DNA of 53,566 bases from Halolactibacillus halophilus (GCF_900115605.1 NZ_FOXC01000018.1:1-53566); one strand, 5' to 3'. Shown: positions 1 through 7,560, counted from the first letter of the stretch. Notes: generated by a model from the sequence alone, not told the origin. Numbers and translations: made by a program.

Positions 1-77
1 TGAGTGTTGGCAAGTGGTTTTTTGTATATTTTTGGGCCGGATTTGACCAACATGAATTAACTGCCGTAAACTACATT

Positions 78-224
78 TCAATTATGCCATATACAATTTG
101 CATAGTTCTCACTATAACCTGCTTCTATCGCTGATTTGTAAGCATTTCCTGTGATGATATATTCATCAGCAAATTTCTGTTGTTTTATACTCAATTTCTT
201 ACCGATGGCATACCACCACCTTTT
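78..224 (-). pseudogene. Remnant of phage small terminase subunit (TerS)
   Basis: The minus strand carries an open frame reading KLSIKQQKFADEYIITGN and then a YKSAIEAGYSENYA stretch. This is the conserved N-terminal helix-turn-helix of phage/satellite small terminases (Terminase_2 family), which recognise the pac/cos site and start DNA packaging. The frame stops after about 40 conserved residues (TGA at 78-80), whereas intact TerS proteins are about 140-180 residues. The nearby ATG at 209-211 is out of frame; only a TTG at 192-194 could start the frame. It is therefore truncated and probably 5' frameshifted. TerS next to cargo genes at the island end matches SaPI/PICI layout. Family call is firm; loss of function is inferred. 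Confidence 0.75.
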
Positions 225-233
225 TCAAGAAAT

Positions 234-260
234 AAAAGACACCTCATTGAGATGTCTTTT
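234..260 (-). terminator. Intrinsic terminator of the Kiwa-like operon
   Basis: AAAAGACA at 234-241 pairs with TGTCTTTT at 253-260, with inner CTC/GAG pairs. In the minus direction the stem is followed by a T-rich run. It overlaps the stop codon of the membrane-protein gene and closes the two-gene operon. Confidence 0.7.
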
Positions 261-918
261 TATTACTATTGCACTTAGATATATAATACACACTTCCTAC
301 TAACTCTTTCCCACGAACATGATTAGTAAGATCAATACTATCTTTGTGAATAATTAAAACCGCATTTTTTCTTAGACTACAATCAAAATTCTCTTCTTCA
401 AAAGTACCTTGAGAAATCACTGCTTTATAAACCTCTTTTCCTGAAAAGAAAAATAACGGACAGACGCTGATAGCGTCTGTTTTCACATAAATGTTAATTA
501 CGTATAAAATGATTAATATGGATATAAAAAGATTAACCACAGATGAGTGATCTAATGAAATTAATGGCAACAATAAAGTTAATAAGAAAAAAGAATAATC
601 ATTTGCACTGAATTTAGCTATATCTCTAATATAATAATTTTCTCCTTCTTCTCCAGGTTTTATTATATCATCATACTTGCTCAAGTATAAATATATTGTT
701 ATTTTATACAATGCGTAGCTAAATAAAATTATCCCCATAATAAAACAAAGTTCTAAAGTCATCCTATTAACTATTTTATAACTGTTGGACAAATTAATTA
801 AATGCGTTTTTAGACCTAAATAAATATTATTGCTAATGAGAAATCGGAAAACCATTAATATAATGAGTGGTGTATAAGTTACAGACCACAATACTATTTG
901 TTCAGTTTTCCCCCACAT
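244..918 (-). CDS. Four-helix membrane protein, KwaA-like partner of a DUF4868 protein
   Basis: 224-residue integral membrane protein with four hydrophobic segments at about residues 9-28, 52-74, 109-127 and 129-147, then a soluble C-terminal tail of about 75 residues. It starts 13 bp after the stop of the upstream DUF4868/KwaB-like gene, with a GGGTGG ribosome site seven bases before the ATG, so the two are one operon. In the Kiwa anti-phage system the small four-helix membrane protein KwaA senses infection at the membrane and partners the DNA-binding KwaB. I assign the KwaA-like role from topology, size and neighbour, not from clear sequence motifs. Gene order here is B then A, the reverse of classical kwaA-kwaB. 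It could also be an unrelated membrane effector. Confidence 0.5.
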   Translation of the reverse strand: MWGKTEQIVLWSVTYTPLIILMVFRFLISNNIYLGLKTHLINLSNSYKIVNRMTLELCFIMGIILFSYALYKITIYLYLSKYDDIIKPGEEGENYYIRDIAKFSANDYSFFLLTLLLPLISLDHSSVVNLFISILIILYVINIYVKTDAISVCPLFFFSGKEVYKAVISQGTFEEENFDCSLRKNAVLIIHKDSIDLTNHVRGKELVGSVYYISKCNSNKKTSQ

Positions 919-931
919 TTATTCACCACCC

Positions 932-1960
932 TTAATTACTTCTAAATTTTTTAGTTAAAAATGACTCAACTATTTTATCTGAGAAAAAATGCAACAAAGG
1001 CGTAACTGATTGTTCTTCATTAAACCTAACTTTATAATTATCAAGATCTAAATAATCATATAAAGGCCAAATAGCCTTGTATTTATCAAGATATTCTGAT
1101 TTACTATTCTTATCTTTAGGAACATGTTTTTTTATTTCTTTTAAATCTTCACATCTTTCTTCAAATTTTTCTTCCAAAACCTCTAAGGTATCTTTTTTAA
1201 TCGAAGCTAGACTCCTTGACAAAATATACTGACTGGATTTTTCAGTGAATTTTCCAACATTAGAGCATTCATCAAAAAAACCCATTTGAGTTATCCTATT
1301 TAAATTTTCATCCCTTTTTTCAGATATATGATCTGTATAATCAAAAGTATACTCCAAAGTTCTCGGACTAACCACTAGTAACTCATCATTGATTATTATT
1401 AATTCAATTTTCCCTCCAAATTCTAATATATCCTTATCATGAATGACTAATTGATCTCCATTTCGAAGTGATGGTATTCTACCAGAATGTTTTTTCCTTA
1501 GACTGTGTTCTTTTATTCCTCGATAGTAAATTAAATATACACTATTATTCTTTATATTTGCTTTAATTACTTGGAATTTAACTTTATTAGCATTATTATC
1601 AATTCCAGGTGATTTTGAATTCAAAGAAGAGATGAGTTTTGTTTTCTTATCTAGCAACTGCTTATCTGTTTTACAATCTAACTTCGCTATATAGTCCCTT
1701 TTTATTATTTCATGACTATAAGATTCAACATGAAATTTCTTTTGTCCATCTTCATCTTCTTTTTTTAATTTTTTTAGTTCTAATTGAATGTTTTGTTTTA
1801 TCCAATCTCTCAGTTTACGGTCTAAAGATGTAGGTTGTGAGATAAACTTTTTATCTAAAGTCTTTGCTTTACTAATCAGATAAATATCTATATCTAGTTC
1901 TTCTAAATTCTCTAAGTCACAAATTTGATTAATAATACTTTTTTCACTATTGATGTCCAT
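932..1960 (-). CDS. DUF4868 / KwaB-like anti-phage defence protein
   Basis: 342-residue soluble protein. The middle part (about residues 125-225) fits the DUF4868 layout found in KwaB: a YLIYYRGI strand, a stretch rich in basic residues ending in a short loop, a hydrophobic strand pair (FGGKIELIIINDELLVVSP), then an aromatic LEYTFDYTDHI helix start. The N-terminal third is charged and helical. Ribosome site AAGGGAGAG lies eight bases before the ATG. KwaB of Kiwa binds phage DNA late in infection and acts with the membrane sensor KwaA; here the next gene encodes a four-helix membrane protein. The region is more AT-rich than the host core, consistent with acquired cargo. The DUF4868 call rests on remembered family patterns, without a search. 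Confidence 0.6.
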   Translation of the reverse strand: MDINSEKSIINQICDLENLEELDIDIYLISKAKTLDKKFISQPTSLDRKLRDWIKQNIQLELKKLKKEDEDGQKKFHVESYSHEIIKRDYIAKLDCKTDKQLLDKKTKLISSLNSKSPGIDNNANKVKFQVIKANIKNNSVYLIYYRGIKEHSLRKKHSGRIPSLRNGDQLVIHDKDILEFGGKIELIIINDELLVVSPRTLEYTFDYTDHISEKRDENLNRITQMGFFDECSNVGKFTEKSSQYILSRSLASIKKDTLEVLEEKFEERCEDLKEIKKHVPKDKNSKSEYLDKYKAIWPLYDYLDLDNYKVRFNEEQSVTPLLHFFSDKIVESFLTKKFRSN

Positions 1961-1997
1961 TAAAAGTCTCTCCCTTTTTTAATCATATAAAATCTAT

Positions 1998-2057
1998 TTC
2001 GACACCAAAGTATAATATTCCTGCTAAATTGGCAGGATTTATAGTAATTTTGTCGAA
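1998..2057. promoter_or_regulatory. Nested inverted repeats with two Spo0A-box-like arms upstream of the Kiwa-like operon
   Basis: An outer inverted repeat, TTCGACA (1998-2004) and TGTCGAA (2051-2057), encloses an inner one, TCCTGC (2019-2024) and GCAGGA (2032-2037). Each outer arm equals the 0A-box consensus TGTCGAA in opposite orientation. A minus-strand -10-like TATACT lies at 2009-2014, about 50 bp upstream of the KwaB-like ATG, and a plus-strand TATAAT lies at 2063-2068. The symmetry is directly visible. Binding by Spo0A is inference only. Confidence 0.45.
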
Positions 2058-2115
2058 TAATGTATAATAAGGAGATGATAATTACACCTGAAATATTGAA
2101 ATTAAAATTGATTGA

Positions 2116-2313
2116 TTACGTCTTTTGACATGAACCCTTGCGCAATTTATCGCACCCCCTGTATGATCTAACATAACGATTCGTTCGGTCAGCTTTATTC
2201 ATAATTAATAGCGGAATTATTTGTTCTCCGTTATCCATCCTTAAACACAAGGGCAGGATAAACGTCCTGCCCTTTCCATAAGTAAAAATTTGATGATACT
2301 TTAGAAAGTACAA
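2116..2313 (-). CDS. Small hypothetical ORF (65 aa), uncertain
   Basis: A 65-codon minus-strand frame, basic and with cysteines near its C-terminus. No family is recognised. The N-terminal part is crossed by a perfect 8-bp hairpin (GGGCAGGA at 2251-2258, TCCTGCCC at 2265-2272), so the stretch may be a structured untranslated region rather than a gene. It lies between the terminator of the XRE/ImmA operon and the Kiwa-like promoter region, and no strong ribosome site precedes it. Confidence 0.25.
   Translation of the reverse strand: MYFLKYHQIFTYGKGRTFILPLCLRMDNGEQIIPLLIMNKADRTNRYVRSYRGCDKLRKGSCQKT
2251..2272. other. Perfect 8-bp hairpin
   Basis: GGGCAGGA and TCCTGCCC are separated by six bases. 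No T-run follows on either strand, so it is not a clear terminator. The arm sequence GCAGGA recurs in the hairpin at 2019-2037. Confidence 0.5.
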
Positions 2314-2324
2314 ATAAAAAAATA

Positions 2325-2343
2325 GAGCCGCTCATTGCAGCTC
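2325..2343 (-). terminator. Terminator of the XRE-ImmA operon
   Basis: On the minus strand GAGCTGC and GCGGCTC form a 7-bp stem (one G-T pair) with a five-base loop, followed by a run of seven T residues. It lies about 40 bp after the stop of the metallopeptidase gene. Confidence 0.75.
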
Positions 2344-2381
2344 CGGGTTATCGCATAAAAAAATGTGCGTACATCTAAATA

Positions 2382-3536
2382 TTATTTAATCCTTCTTAAT
2401 CCACTTTGTTTTAAGTCCTTTTTTTCTATATGATTGATTCCGTAATTAAAATTAGTGAGTATTTCTTTTTCAGAAAGTCCAGTTTTAAAGGTTATTTCAT
2501 CTAAACTAACTTTCATATTATTTTGTATGAATTCTAAAGCTTGATTGATTAGTACAGGTTCTTCAAAAATAATTTCATCATCAAACGGTTCTGATTTTCG
2601 CCATTTTTTCCTACTTATTTGTTGCCTTAAATACAGTGCGTAATCTTCGGTAAAAACCCCTAAATACTCCGCCCTAAAAACCATAGCTTGAATAGATACT
2701 TTCCAGTGTTTCTTAAGCATCAATAAATAATCTAGGCCAAGCCCGTTTATATCTTGAACAAAAGATTCTTCTGGCATTAGTAAAAATGAAGCAAATAAAT
2801 TAGCCTCTTTTTCTATTTGTTTACTGTTAACAGTGCTATTTATATGTTTTTTATCAAGACCTGAATGGAGCAAAATATGACCTAGTTCATGCGCTAAAGT
2901 AAATCGCATTCTCACTGAAGAAAACCCTTGCTTATTCAAAACTATATAAGGACGATCCTCATAAAACGTTGAACATCCATCAATGGTGGTTTTACCTAAA
3001 TCAGAAAAAACCACTATAATCCCTAATTTTTCACACAGTCGAGTAATATTGTCTATTGGACCCATTCCTAACTGTAGAGACCGTCTAACATCAAACGAAA
3101 CTTGTTCAATTTTTTCATCAGACAACGGTTCATAGACTGTCTCATCTTTTCTTTTTAGAACAAGATCACGATTAAACTTTGGCAATTTCACATAAGATTC
3201 CAAATTTTGTTCAAATGATAGTATAAGCGCCATTTTCTCTATCATTTGATCTTTATATTTTTTTGCAACACCAGCTTTTTTTCTAAAAATAAACGTATTT
3301 TCGTAAAAACTCTCAGGAGCAGGACTTGTGTAAAAGAAACTAATTTCAAAATTTAAAACATTGGAAATTTCTTTTAATACATCCAAACTTGGAGTCATCT
3401 TATCATTTTCATACTTAGATATAGATTGATGGGTTACATTAATTTTTTTCGAAAGATCACTAATAGTTAAATTTCGAATCGTTCTGGCTTGCTTAAGTTT
3501 CTTTCCATAAAATCTATTTAACATTTCCCTCTTCAT
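2382..3536 (-). CDS. XRE-family HTH regulator fused to ImmA/IrrE zinc peptidase
   Basis: 384 residues from the ATG at 3536, which has a GGGGGA ribosome site eight bases upstream; earlier ATGs in frame lack one. The N-terminal helix-turn-helix (about residues 5-60, containing LTISDLSKKINVTHQSISKY) is followed by an ImmA/IrrE metallopeptidase domain with the zinc motif HELGH in TLAHELGHILLHS. Proteins of this type cleave or bind repressors during stress (ImmA of ICEBs1, IrrE/PprI) and also serve as the regulator half of toxin-antitoxin-like modules. The start overlaps the end of the upstream gene by 23 bp, so the two are translationally coupled. The pair is cargo near the terminase end of the island. 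Whether it controls lysogeny or is an addiction/defence module is unknown. Confidence 0.8.
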   Translation of the reverse strand: MKREMLNRFYGKKLKQARTIRNLTISDLSKKINVTHQSISKYENDKMTPSLDVLKEISNVLNFEISFFYTSPAPESFYENTFIFRKKAGVAKKYKDQMIEKMALILSFEQNLESYVKLPKFNRDLVLKRKDETVYEPLSDEKIEQVSFDVRRSLQLGMGPIDNITRLCEKLGIIVVFSDLGKTTIDGCSTFYEDRPYIVLNKQGFSSVRMRFTLAHELGHILLHSGLDKKHINSTVNSKQIEKEANLFASFLLMPEESFVQDINGLGLDYLLMLKKHWKVSIQAMVFRAEYLGVFTEDYALYLRQQISRKKWRKSEPFDDEIIFEEPVLINQALEFIQNNMKVSLDEITFKTGLSEKEILTNFNYGINHIEKKDLKQSGLRRIK

Positions 3537-4179
3537 TTTGTTCATCCCCCTCAGCATACCGCTGAAAAGCATCTAGAAAATCACCGTCAATTTTTTCAAT
3601 TTTTGACTTCGGTAGATGTCCTTCTATTGCTGTATATTCTTCTAATATAGGAATACTAGCATCAAATTTATAAGAATTATTTGGTATCCCTAGTGTAACA
3701 AATTCCGGCGTACTTGTTTGATATCCGTGATTTAGTTGAAAGTACCGTTTTTCATGATAACTTATTTCATCTAATTCTTCAAATTCAATATAACTTTGGA
3801 TGGGTTTAAACAATACATCTCTACAAATCGCTTTACGAGCACACATGTTTTTTCTCGAAACTTGATTCACATGAATAATCGTATCGTCATTGTATAACTC
3901 TAAATACGGATGTGACCCTCGCACATTGTTTGCAAACCTATACTTAAAAGGTAACTCGTTATTTTTCATAGCTTGAATTAAGAAAAATTCTATCGATACA
4001 TTTTTAATTTCCGGTAACAATCGTTTTTTTCCACGTATTGTTTTTAATTGTAAAGTGTTCTCTTGGAGCAAAGAAGACCACTTATAAGCGTCTGTAACCA
4101 ATTGTCCTAACTTTTTTCTTGTACTAAAATCTATGTAGCCATTAATAAGTGTTCTAGGTTCATCTTTAATTACGTACAT
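3514..4179 (-). CDS. Unknown partner protein of the XRE-ImmA peptidase
   Basis: 221 residues from the ATG at 4179, chosen because AGAGGTG sits five bases upstream; a longer frame from 4236 has no ribosome site. I recognise no family. It is soluble and mixed alpha/beta, has a cluster of basic and cysteine residues in the middle (NMCARKAICRDVLF), an aromatic-rich second half, and an acidic tail (EGDEQNEEG). The 23-bp overlap with the downstream XRE-ImmA gene implies a stoichiometric pair, such as toxin plus protease-antitoxin or sensor plus regulator. No promoter for the second gene alone is visible. Function is open. Confidence 0.6.
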   Translation of the reverse strand: MYVIKDEPRTLINGYIDFSTRKKLGQLVTDAYKWSSLLQENTLQLKTIRGKKRLLPEIKNVSIEFFLIQAMKNNELPFKYRFANNVRGSHPYLELYNDDTIIHVNQVSRKNMCARKAICRDVLFKPIQSYIEFEELDEISYHEKRYFQLNHGYQTSTPEFVTLGIPNNSYKFDASIPILEEYTAIEGHLPKSKIEKIDGDFLDAFQRYAEGDEQNEEGNVK

Positions 4180-4416
4180 CCAATCACCTCTCATAGCGTT
4201 TGCAACCATTTTACAATAAGTACCCGTTTTTTGCAACAGAAAATATATTCGTTTTTTATTAATTATTCTATAAGATACTTATCGATCAAGATATTCTTAA
4301 TCCTCAAAACCGGAAGCTCTATCTATAATTAAAATAACAATAAAAAATATTTCAAAAACGGATTTTTGTGTGCGCTTGACTGGGGCTACGCTCTACGGTA
4401 CCAAGGCCTAAAAAAC

Positions 4417-4509
4417 TTACCCCGGGGGTATCTGCTTATGAATCGCATTGTGACAACGATGACAAAGGCTTTCCAAGTTAGATAATTCCAACCGCTTGTT
4501 CCAATCAAG
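4417..4509 (-). pseudogene. C-terminal remnant of a phage HNH endonuclease
   Basis: The minus strand encodes LDWNKRLELSNLESLC, then HRCHNAIHKQ, then a stop at 4417-4419. The NL-x2-LC-x2-CH-x3-H arrangement is the second half of the HNH active site of the small endonucleases located beside terminase genes in siphophages and capsid-encoding satellites. A TAG codon directly precedes the conserved block at 4510-4512 and the first half of the domain is missing in all frames, so this is a decayed gene. It marks the former packaging module. The rest of the 4180-4668 interval shows no gene. Confidence 0.7.
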
Positions 4510-4668
4510 CTAAGCCGATAATAACTTATAAACCAAGTCGAATTAAATTCTATCTTTTTGATAAAGTTCTCTTAAAGCCTGCAAACAATTATGTTAAGAT
4601 CAATCAAATCGGAAATTATAGAAATTCACTTTAGAATGCTCACATATATAGAAATACCAATATAATTC

Positions 4669-5148
4669 CTATGTTCTATCATTAAACATTATAGTCATTT
4701 GATTGATGGTTTCTCCAATGACTATCCTTAGGTCATTGCTATTATAATTTTGTTTCAGACCCTTTAATGCTAATCGGGAAAGTGTGCTATCAATAACCTT
4801 TAACAGGTCCTCGTTAGAAAGTATTTCTTCTAAGCGTTCTATTTCATATTCTCGCTTCAGTTCAGCTTTAACTAATGCTTTATAGAATTTCACTTCATTA
4901 TTCTTTCTTAGCTCCCTATAATCATTCACTGGCTTGTTATATTGCTCGGCTAGTTCCTTATCCGGTACCGCTTTACCATCAAACGTACGGTACTTATCTG
5001 CAAGTAGTTGCCTTTCTTCTGGCTCTAACTGTTTTAGTCCTGCATATAGCAATTTCATTTTCTTCTTGTCAATCTCTGTTAAGTAGCTTAAATTCTCATC
5101 ATAATAACCCCAGTGTCTTAAGAAATGCTTAGCCCTTTGAAAGTTCAT
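4669..5148 (-). CDS. Phage-type sigma-like late regulator (ArpU/RinA-like)
   Basis: 159-residue helical protein. A sigma-70 region-4-like segment (about residues 28-80) contains LKQLEPEERQLLADKYR followed by DKELAEQYNKPVNDYRELR, the pattern of phage late-transcription activators (ArpU, RinA, DUF1492 group) that precede packaging genes. The start ATG overlaps the stop codon of the preceding gene (TAATG at 5146-5150), giving tight coupling to a second protein of similar type. In a satellite such a protein would switch on, or tap into helper control of, the capsid/packaging region. The assignment is by pattern and position. Confidence 0.5.
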   Translation of the reverse strand: MNFQRAKHFLRHWGYYDENLSYLTEIDKKKMKLLYAGLKQLEPEERQLLADKYRTFDGKAVPDKELAEQYNKPVNDYRELRKNNEVKFYKALVKAELKREYEIERLEEILSNEDLLKVIDSTLSRLALKGLKQNYNSNDLRIVIGETINQMTIMFNDRT

Positions 5149-5666
5149 TACTCTACCTCCAACATATTAAATATTTCTAAAAAGTCGTTCTCAAGGTTTA
5201 TATTGTTATTCTCTAACTTATCTGTTGTCTTGTCCGGTTCAATACCTTGCATAAAGTTAACCGCTTCATCAATCTCTAATATTTCTTGGTAAACAGTCGT
5301 TTCAATCTCGGTGAGCGGTTTATCTGATATCACCATGTTAATGATCGCCATCCGTTCGCTATCACTTAAACTTTCCATGAATGATTGAATGTACTTCTTC
5401 TTGGTCTTTAACATTGTTATCTTTTTCTCAAATGATTCTATATCGCCTATGTGGTTAACAATAGATTTTTCCACGTTAAAACCTTTATATACTAGATCAC
5501 CGGCAAACTCACAAGTTACCCCTACAAATGATTGGTTATAAAACTCTTTATCAATCCATTTAATTCTTTGTTCTGCCTGTTGGATTTTTCTACTGATATT
5601 TAGATATGATTTTATTCGCCCACGTTTACACTGGTTTAAGTAACTATCTTCCACAAGCACTGACAC
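5148..5666 (-). CDS. Phage regulator-like protein (DUF1492/ArpU-like)
   Basis: 172 residues, strongly helical, with predicted coiled coils (about residues 20-40 and 70-105). A sigma region-4-like section (SLSDSERMAIINMVISDKP, then LTEIETTVYQEI) follows the N-terminal helices, as in the DUF1492 transcriptional regulators of phage late operons. The C-terminal tail is acidic. It is coupled by a TAATG overlap to the next gene. It lies between a hairpin at 5830-5862 and the HNH remnant, where helper phages keep their late activators. Function is inferred. Confidence 0.45.
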   Translation of the reverse strand: MSVLVEDSYLNQCKRGRIKSYLNISRKIQQAEQRIKWIDKEFYNQSFVGVTCEFAGDLVYKGFNVEKSIVNHIGDIESFEKKITMLKTKKKYIQSFMESLSDSERMAIINMVISDKPLTEIETTVYQEILEIDEAVNFMQGIEPDKTTDKLENNNINLENDFLEIFNMLEVE

Positions 5667-5829
5667 CCTTTCATATCTAAATCTATTACATATCTAGTTT
5701 AATCATAAAATGGAGATAGATTGCTGTTGTATATACTGCGTTACGATCTGTAGTGTTGATACTGATTTAAACGTATTTTTCAAATTAATATGTTACATAA
5801 TATAACTTATAATTTATATATGGTAACAA

Positions 5830-5862
5830 TTAAGGGAGGCTATTTGTTAATACCTCCCTTAA
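5830..5862. terminator. Hairpin between the capsid operon and the late regulators
   Basis: TTAAGGGAGG (5830-5839) pairs perfectly with CCTCCCTTAA (5853-5862) across a 13-base loop. The T-run is weak on both strands, so it may only partly terminate the capsid transcript. The remaining 5667-5933 interval shows no gene. Confidence 0.5.
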
Positions 5863-5933
5863 CATTGATTCTTCTATGCGTAACTGGGATTTTTATAACG
5901 TCTATTTAGCCGAGATGACAGCTGACCGTTTTT

Positions 5934-6200
5934 CTATAGCATTTTTAATTGATCATTCAATTCCTTAATTGAGCGTTCAACTTCTGCTTTTTCTCTTGCC
6001 GCTTTCCTTTTCAAATACTCTTGATTGCTTTTCCGGCTGTACATCATAGATAAACTTTTATTACTTTTTCTTCTTACTATTTTTCTGCTTGACTTTTTCT
6101 TCATCTCAATATAATCAGTTTTCAACTTGTGTAAAATAGTGTTAATTGGTATCTCTTCAATAACAGTGGTTTTATAAAAATTTCGAAAAGATCGTTTCAT
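5934..6200 (-). CDS. Small basic coiled-coil protein coupled to the capsid gene
   Basis: 88 residues, very basic in the middle (KKKSSRKIVRRKSNKSLS) with a helical C-terminus. Its ATG overlaps the capsid stop codon (TAATG), so expression should follow capsid translation. Size, charge and place are those of a head accessory, scaffold-like or DNA-binding protein of a phage head module, but no family is recognised. A scaffold or head-size function is only an inference from position. Confidence 0.5.
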   Translation of the reverse strand: MKRSFRNFYKTTVIEEIPINTILHKLKTDYIEMKKKSSRKIVRRKSNKSLSMMYSRKSNQEYLKRKAAREKAEVERSIKELNDQLKML

Positions 6201-7153
6201 TATTGAATCGCCATCTCACCATAAATTAATTGTGTTGTATTTGGTATAACCTTAATATCAAAGTGTTCAATACCTCTTAATAAAGATAACCTGCTTCTAA
6301 TACCGAAAGGATACTTTACAAATAAAACTTCCGTTTTCTCTAAGTCAAATAATTTAACACTTCGCTTAAGTGAACCATAAATCAATGGGATTGTACCATC
6401 AGTAGAGGTTAGCTCATCATTTCCGTATACTTCCACTGGATATTTACCTAAGTATGGTTTAGGATTAACTTCTCCCTCTACTTTGTAATAATCAACCTCA
6501 GCTGTTAAATACTTAAAGCCATCTTGATTGGTGATTACTACCATTTCTTTTTCTAGCATCGGCTTAAAATCATCATTTAAGGAATCTTTTAAAGCCGTTA
6601 CATCTGCCAAAATTTTCGTTGTTAAAGCGGTCTTGATTTCACTAAAAGTAAGCTTATTTTCTGTTTTGGTTGCTTTTTCACTGTGATTGTTGTTAAATAT
6701 CTCAAACAGATTTACTTCCGTATCTTCTAGCAATGCTTGGTGGATGGGTATAAATGACCATCTAGATTTAACGTTATACTCTACACCGTTAAATTTAAAA
6801 TTCCCCTCTTGTATATTCGTTTGTCCGCTTTCAAAATCATGCAGTTCATCGTTTGAATTCTCTTCTGCTTCTGTTGCATAAGTTCCTTTTACTTTTTCAA
6901 CCGGTACCACATCAACATAACTTCGAATCGATTTATTTTGTTTTTTTATACTATTCAAATCATGGACCAATTCTTTCGGAATTAAAGCAGCACCATCTTC
7001 TCCAACAAGATTATAAACAAGAGTTGAATCATAAATTTTGTCTAATTCCCCTTTTATAACATGGTTAAGTGCATATACTACTGATGATTTACTTTTTTCT
7101 TCTAATTGTGCTGGATTTTTAGCCGCACGCATTTTTATTACATCTACAGACAT
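6200..7153 (-). CDS. HK97-fold phage major capsid protein
   Basis: 317 residues. The N-terminal helical arm (residues 10-60) leads into a block with GAALIPKELVHDL and an IRSYVDVVPVEKVKGTY strand, then an E-loop-like segment rich in acidic residues and the paired strands typical of HK97-type major capsid proteins (phage_capsid family); the C-terminal part holds VVITNQDGFKYL. Length is at the short end for the family, without a fused delta/protease domain. Upstream ribosome site GGAGACTG lies before the ATG. No portal, head protease or large terminase gene is present in the window, which is unusual for a capsid gene. It is carried between the replication module and late regulators of a satellite-like element. 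Confidence 0.8.
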   Translation of the reverse strand: MSVDVIKMRAAKNPAQLEEKSKSSVVYALNHVIKGELDKIYDSTLVYNLVGEDGAALIPKELVHDLNSIKKQNKSIRSYVDVVPVEKVKGTYATEAEENSNDELHDFESGQTNIQEGNFKFNGVEYNVKSRWSFIPIHQALLEDTEVNLFEIFNNNHSEKATKTENKLTFSEIKTALTTKILADVTALKDSLNDDFKPMLEKEMVVITNQDGFKYLTAEVDYYKVEGEVNPKPYLGKYPVEVYGNDELTSTDGTIPLIYGSLKRSVKLFDLEKTEVLFVKYPFGIRSRLSLLRGIEHFDIKVIPNTTQLIYGEMAIQ

Positions 7154-7227
7154 TTGTCAGTCTCCTCTTTTTTTTGTATTTTTAAAAAATCACATGGCTA
7201 TGAGGTGATCATAGAATAATTCATAAT

Positions 7228-7455
7228 CTAATTTCGCTTATGATACTGTTCAACTTCTTCACGCGTATACGCAGCATGTTTAACTGTATACGTATGAATT
7301 GTGGCACCACCTGAAGCACGATACGGTTGATATGTGACATCGAGTATGTCAGTACCTTCTCTATCACAAATGTGCAAATAATCATTTACATCATTCGTTA
7401 ACTGTTCAGCATCTGTTGATCGAAAAAGTTTAACCCTGAAACTATTTACGTTCAT
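7228..7455 (-). CDS. Cse60-like small protein
   Basis: 75 residues matching the Cse60 family (small proteins first seen as sporulation sigma-E products and also common in phages and plasmids): an N-terminal FRVKLFRSTDAEQLTNDVND helix-strand start, an ILDVTYQPY strand, and a final TIHTYTV strand. It lies between the iteron origin and the capsid gene on the same strand. A GGGGGTGAGAG ribosome site precedes the ATG. Biochemical function is unknown. Confidence 0.65.
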   Translation of the reverse strand: MNVNSFRVKLFRSTDAEQLTNDVNDYLHICDREGTDILDVTYQPYRASGGATIHTYTVKHAAYTREEVEQYHKRN

Positions 7456-7560
7456 TCTCTCACCCCCTTTAAAGTGACTAATATACTTTCATGCTGATGA
7501 CGGTGAATCACATGGCTAAGTACTTTTAATCCCACACTTCTTTCAGTTTCTTTTTATCTC

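Noticed and set aside
2071-2124. 17-codon peptide starting MIITPEIL after AAGGAG
   Set aside because: The ATG directly abuts the ribosome site, the peptide stops at once and there is no sign of conservation.
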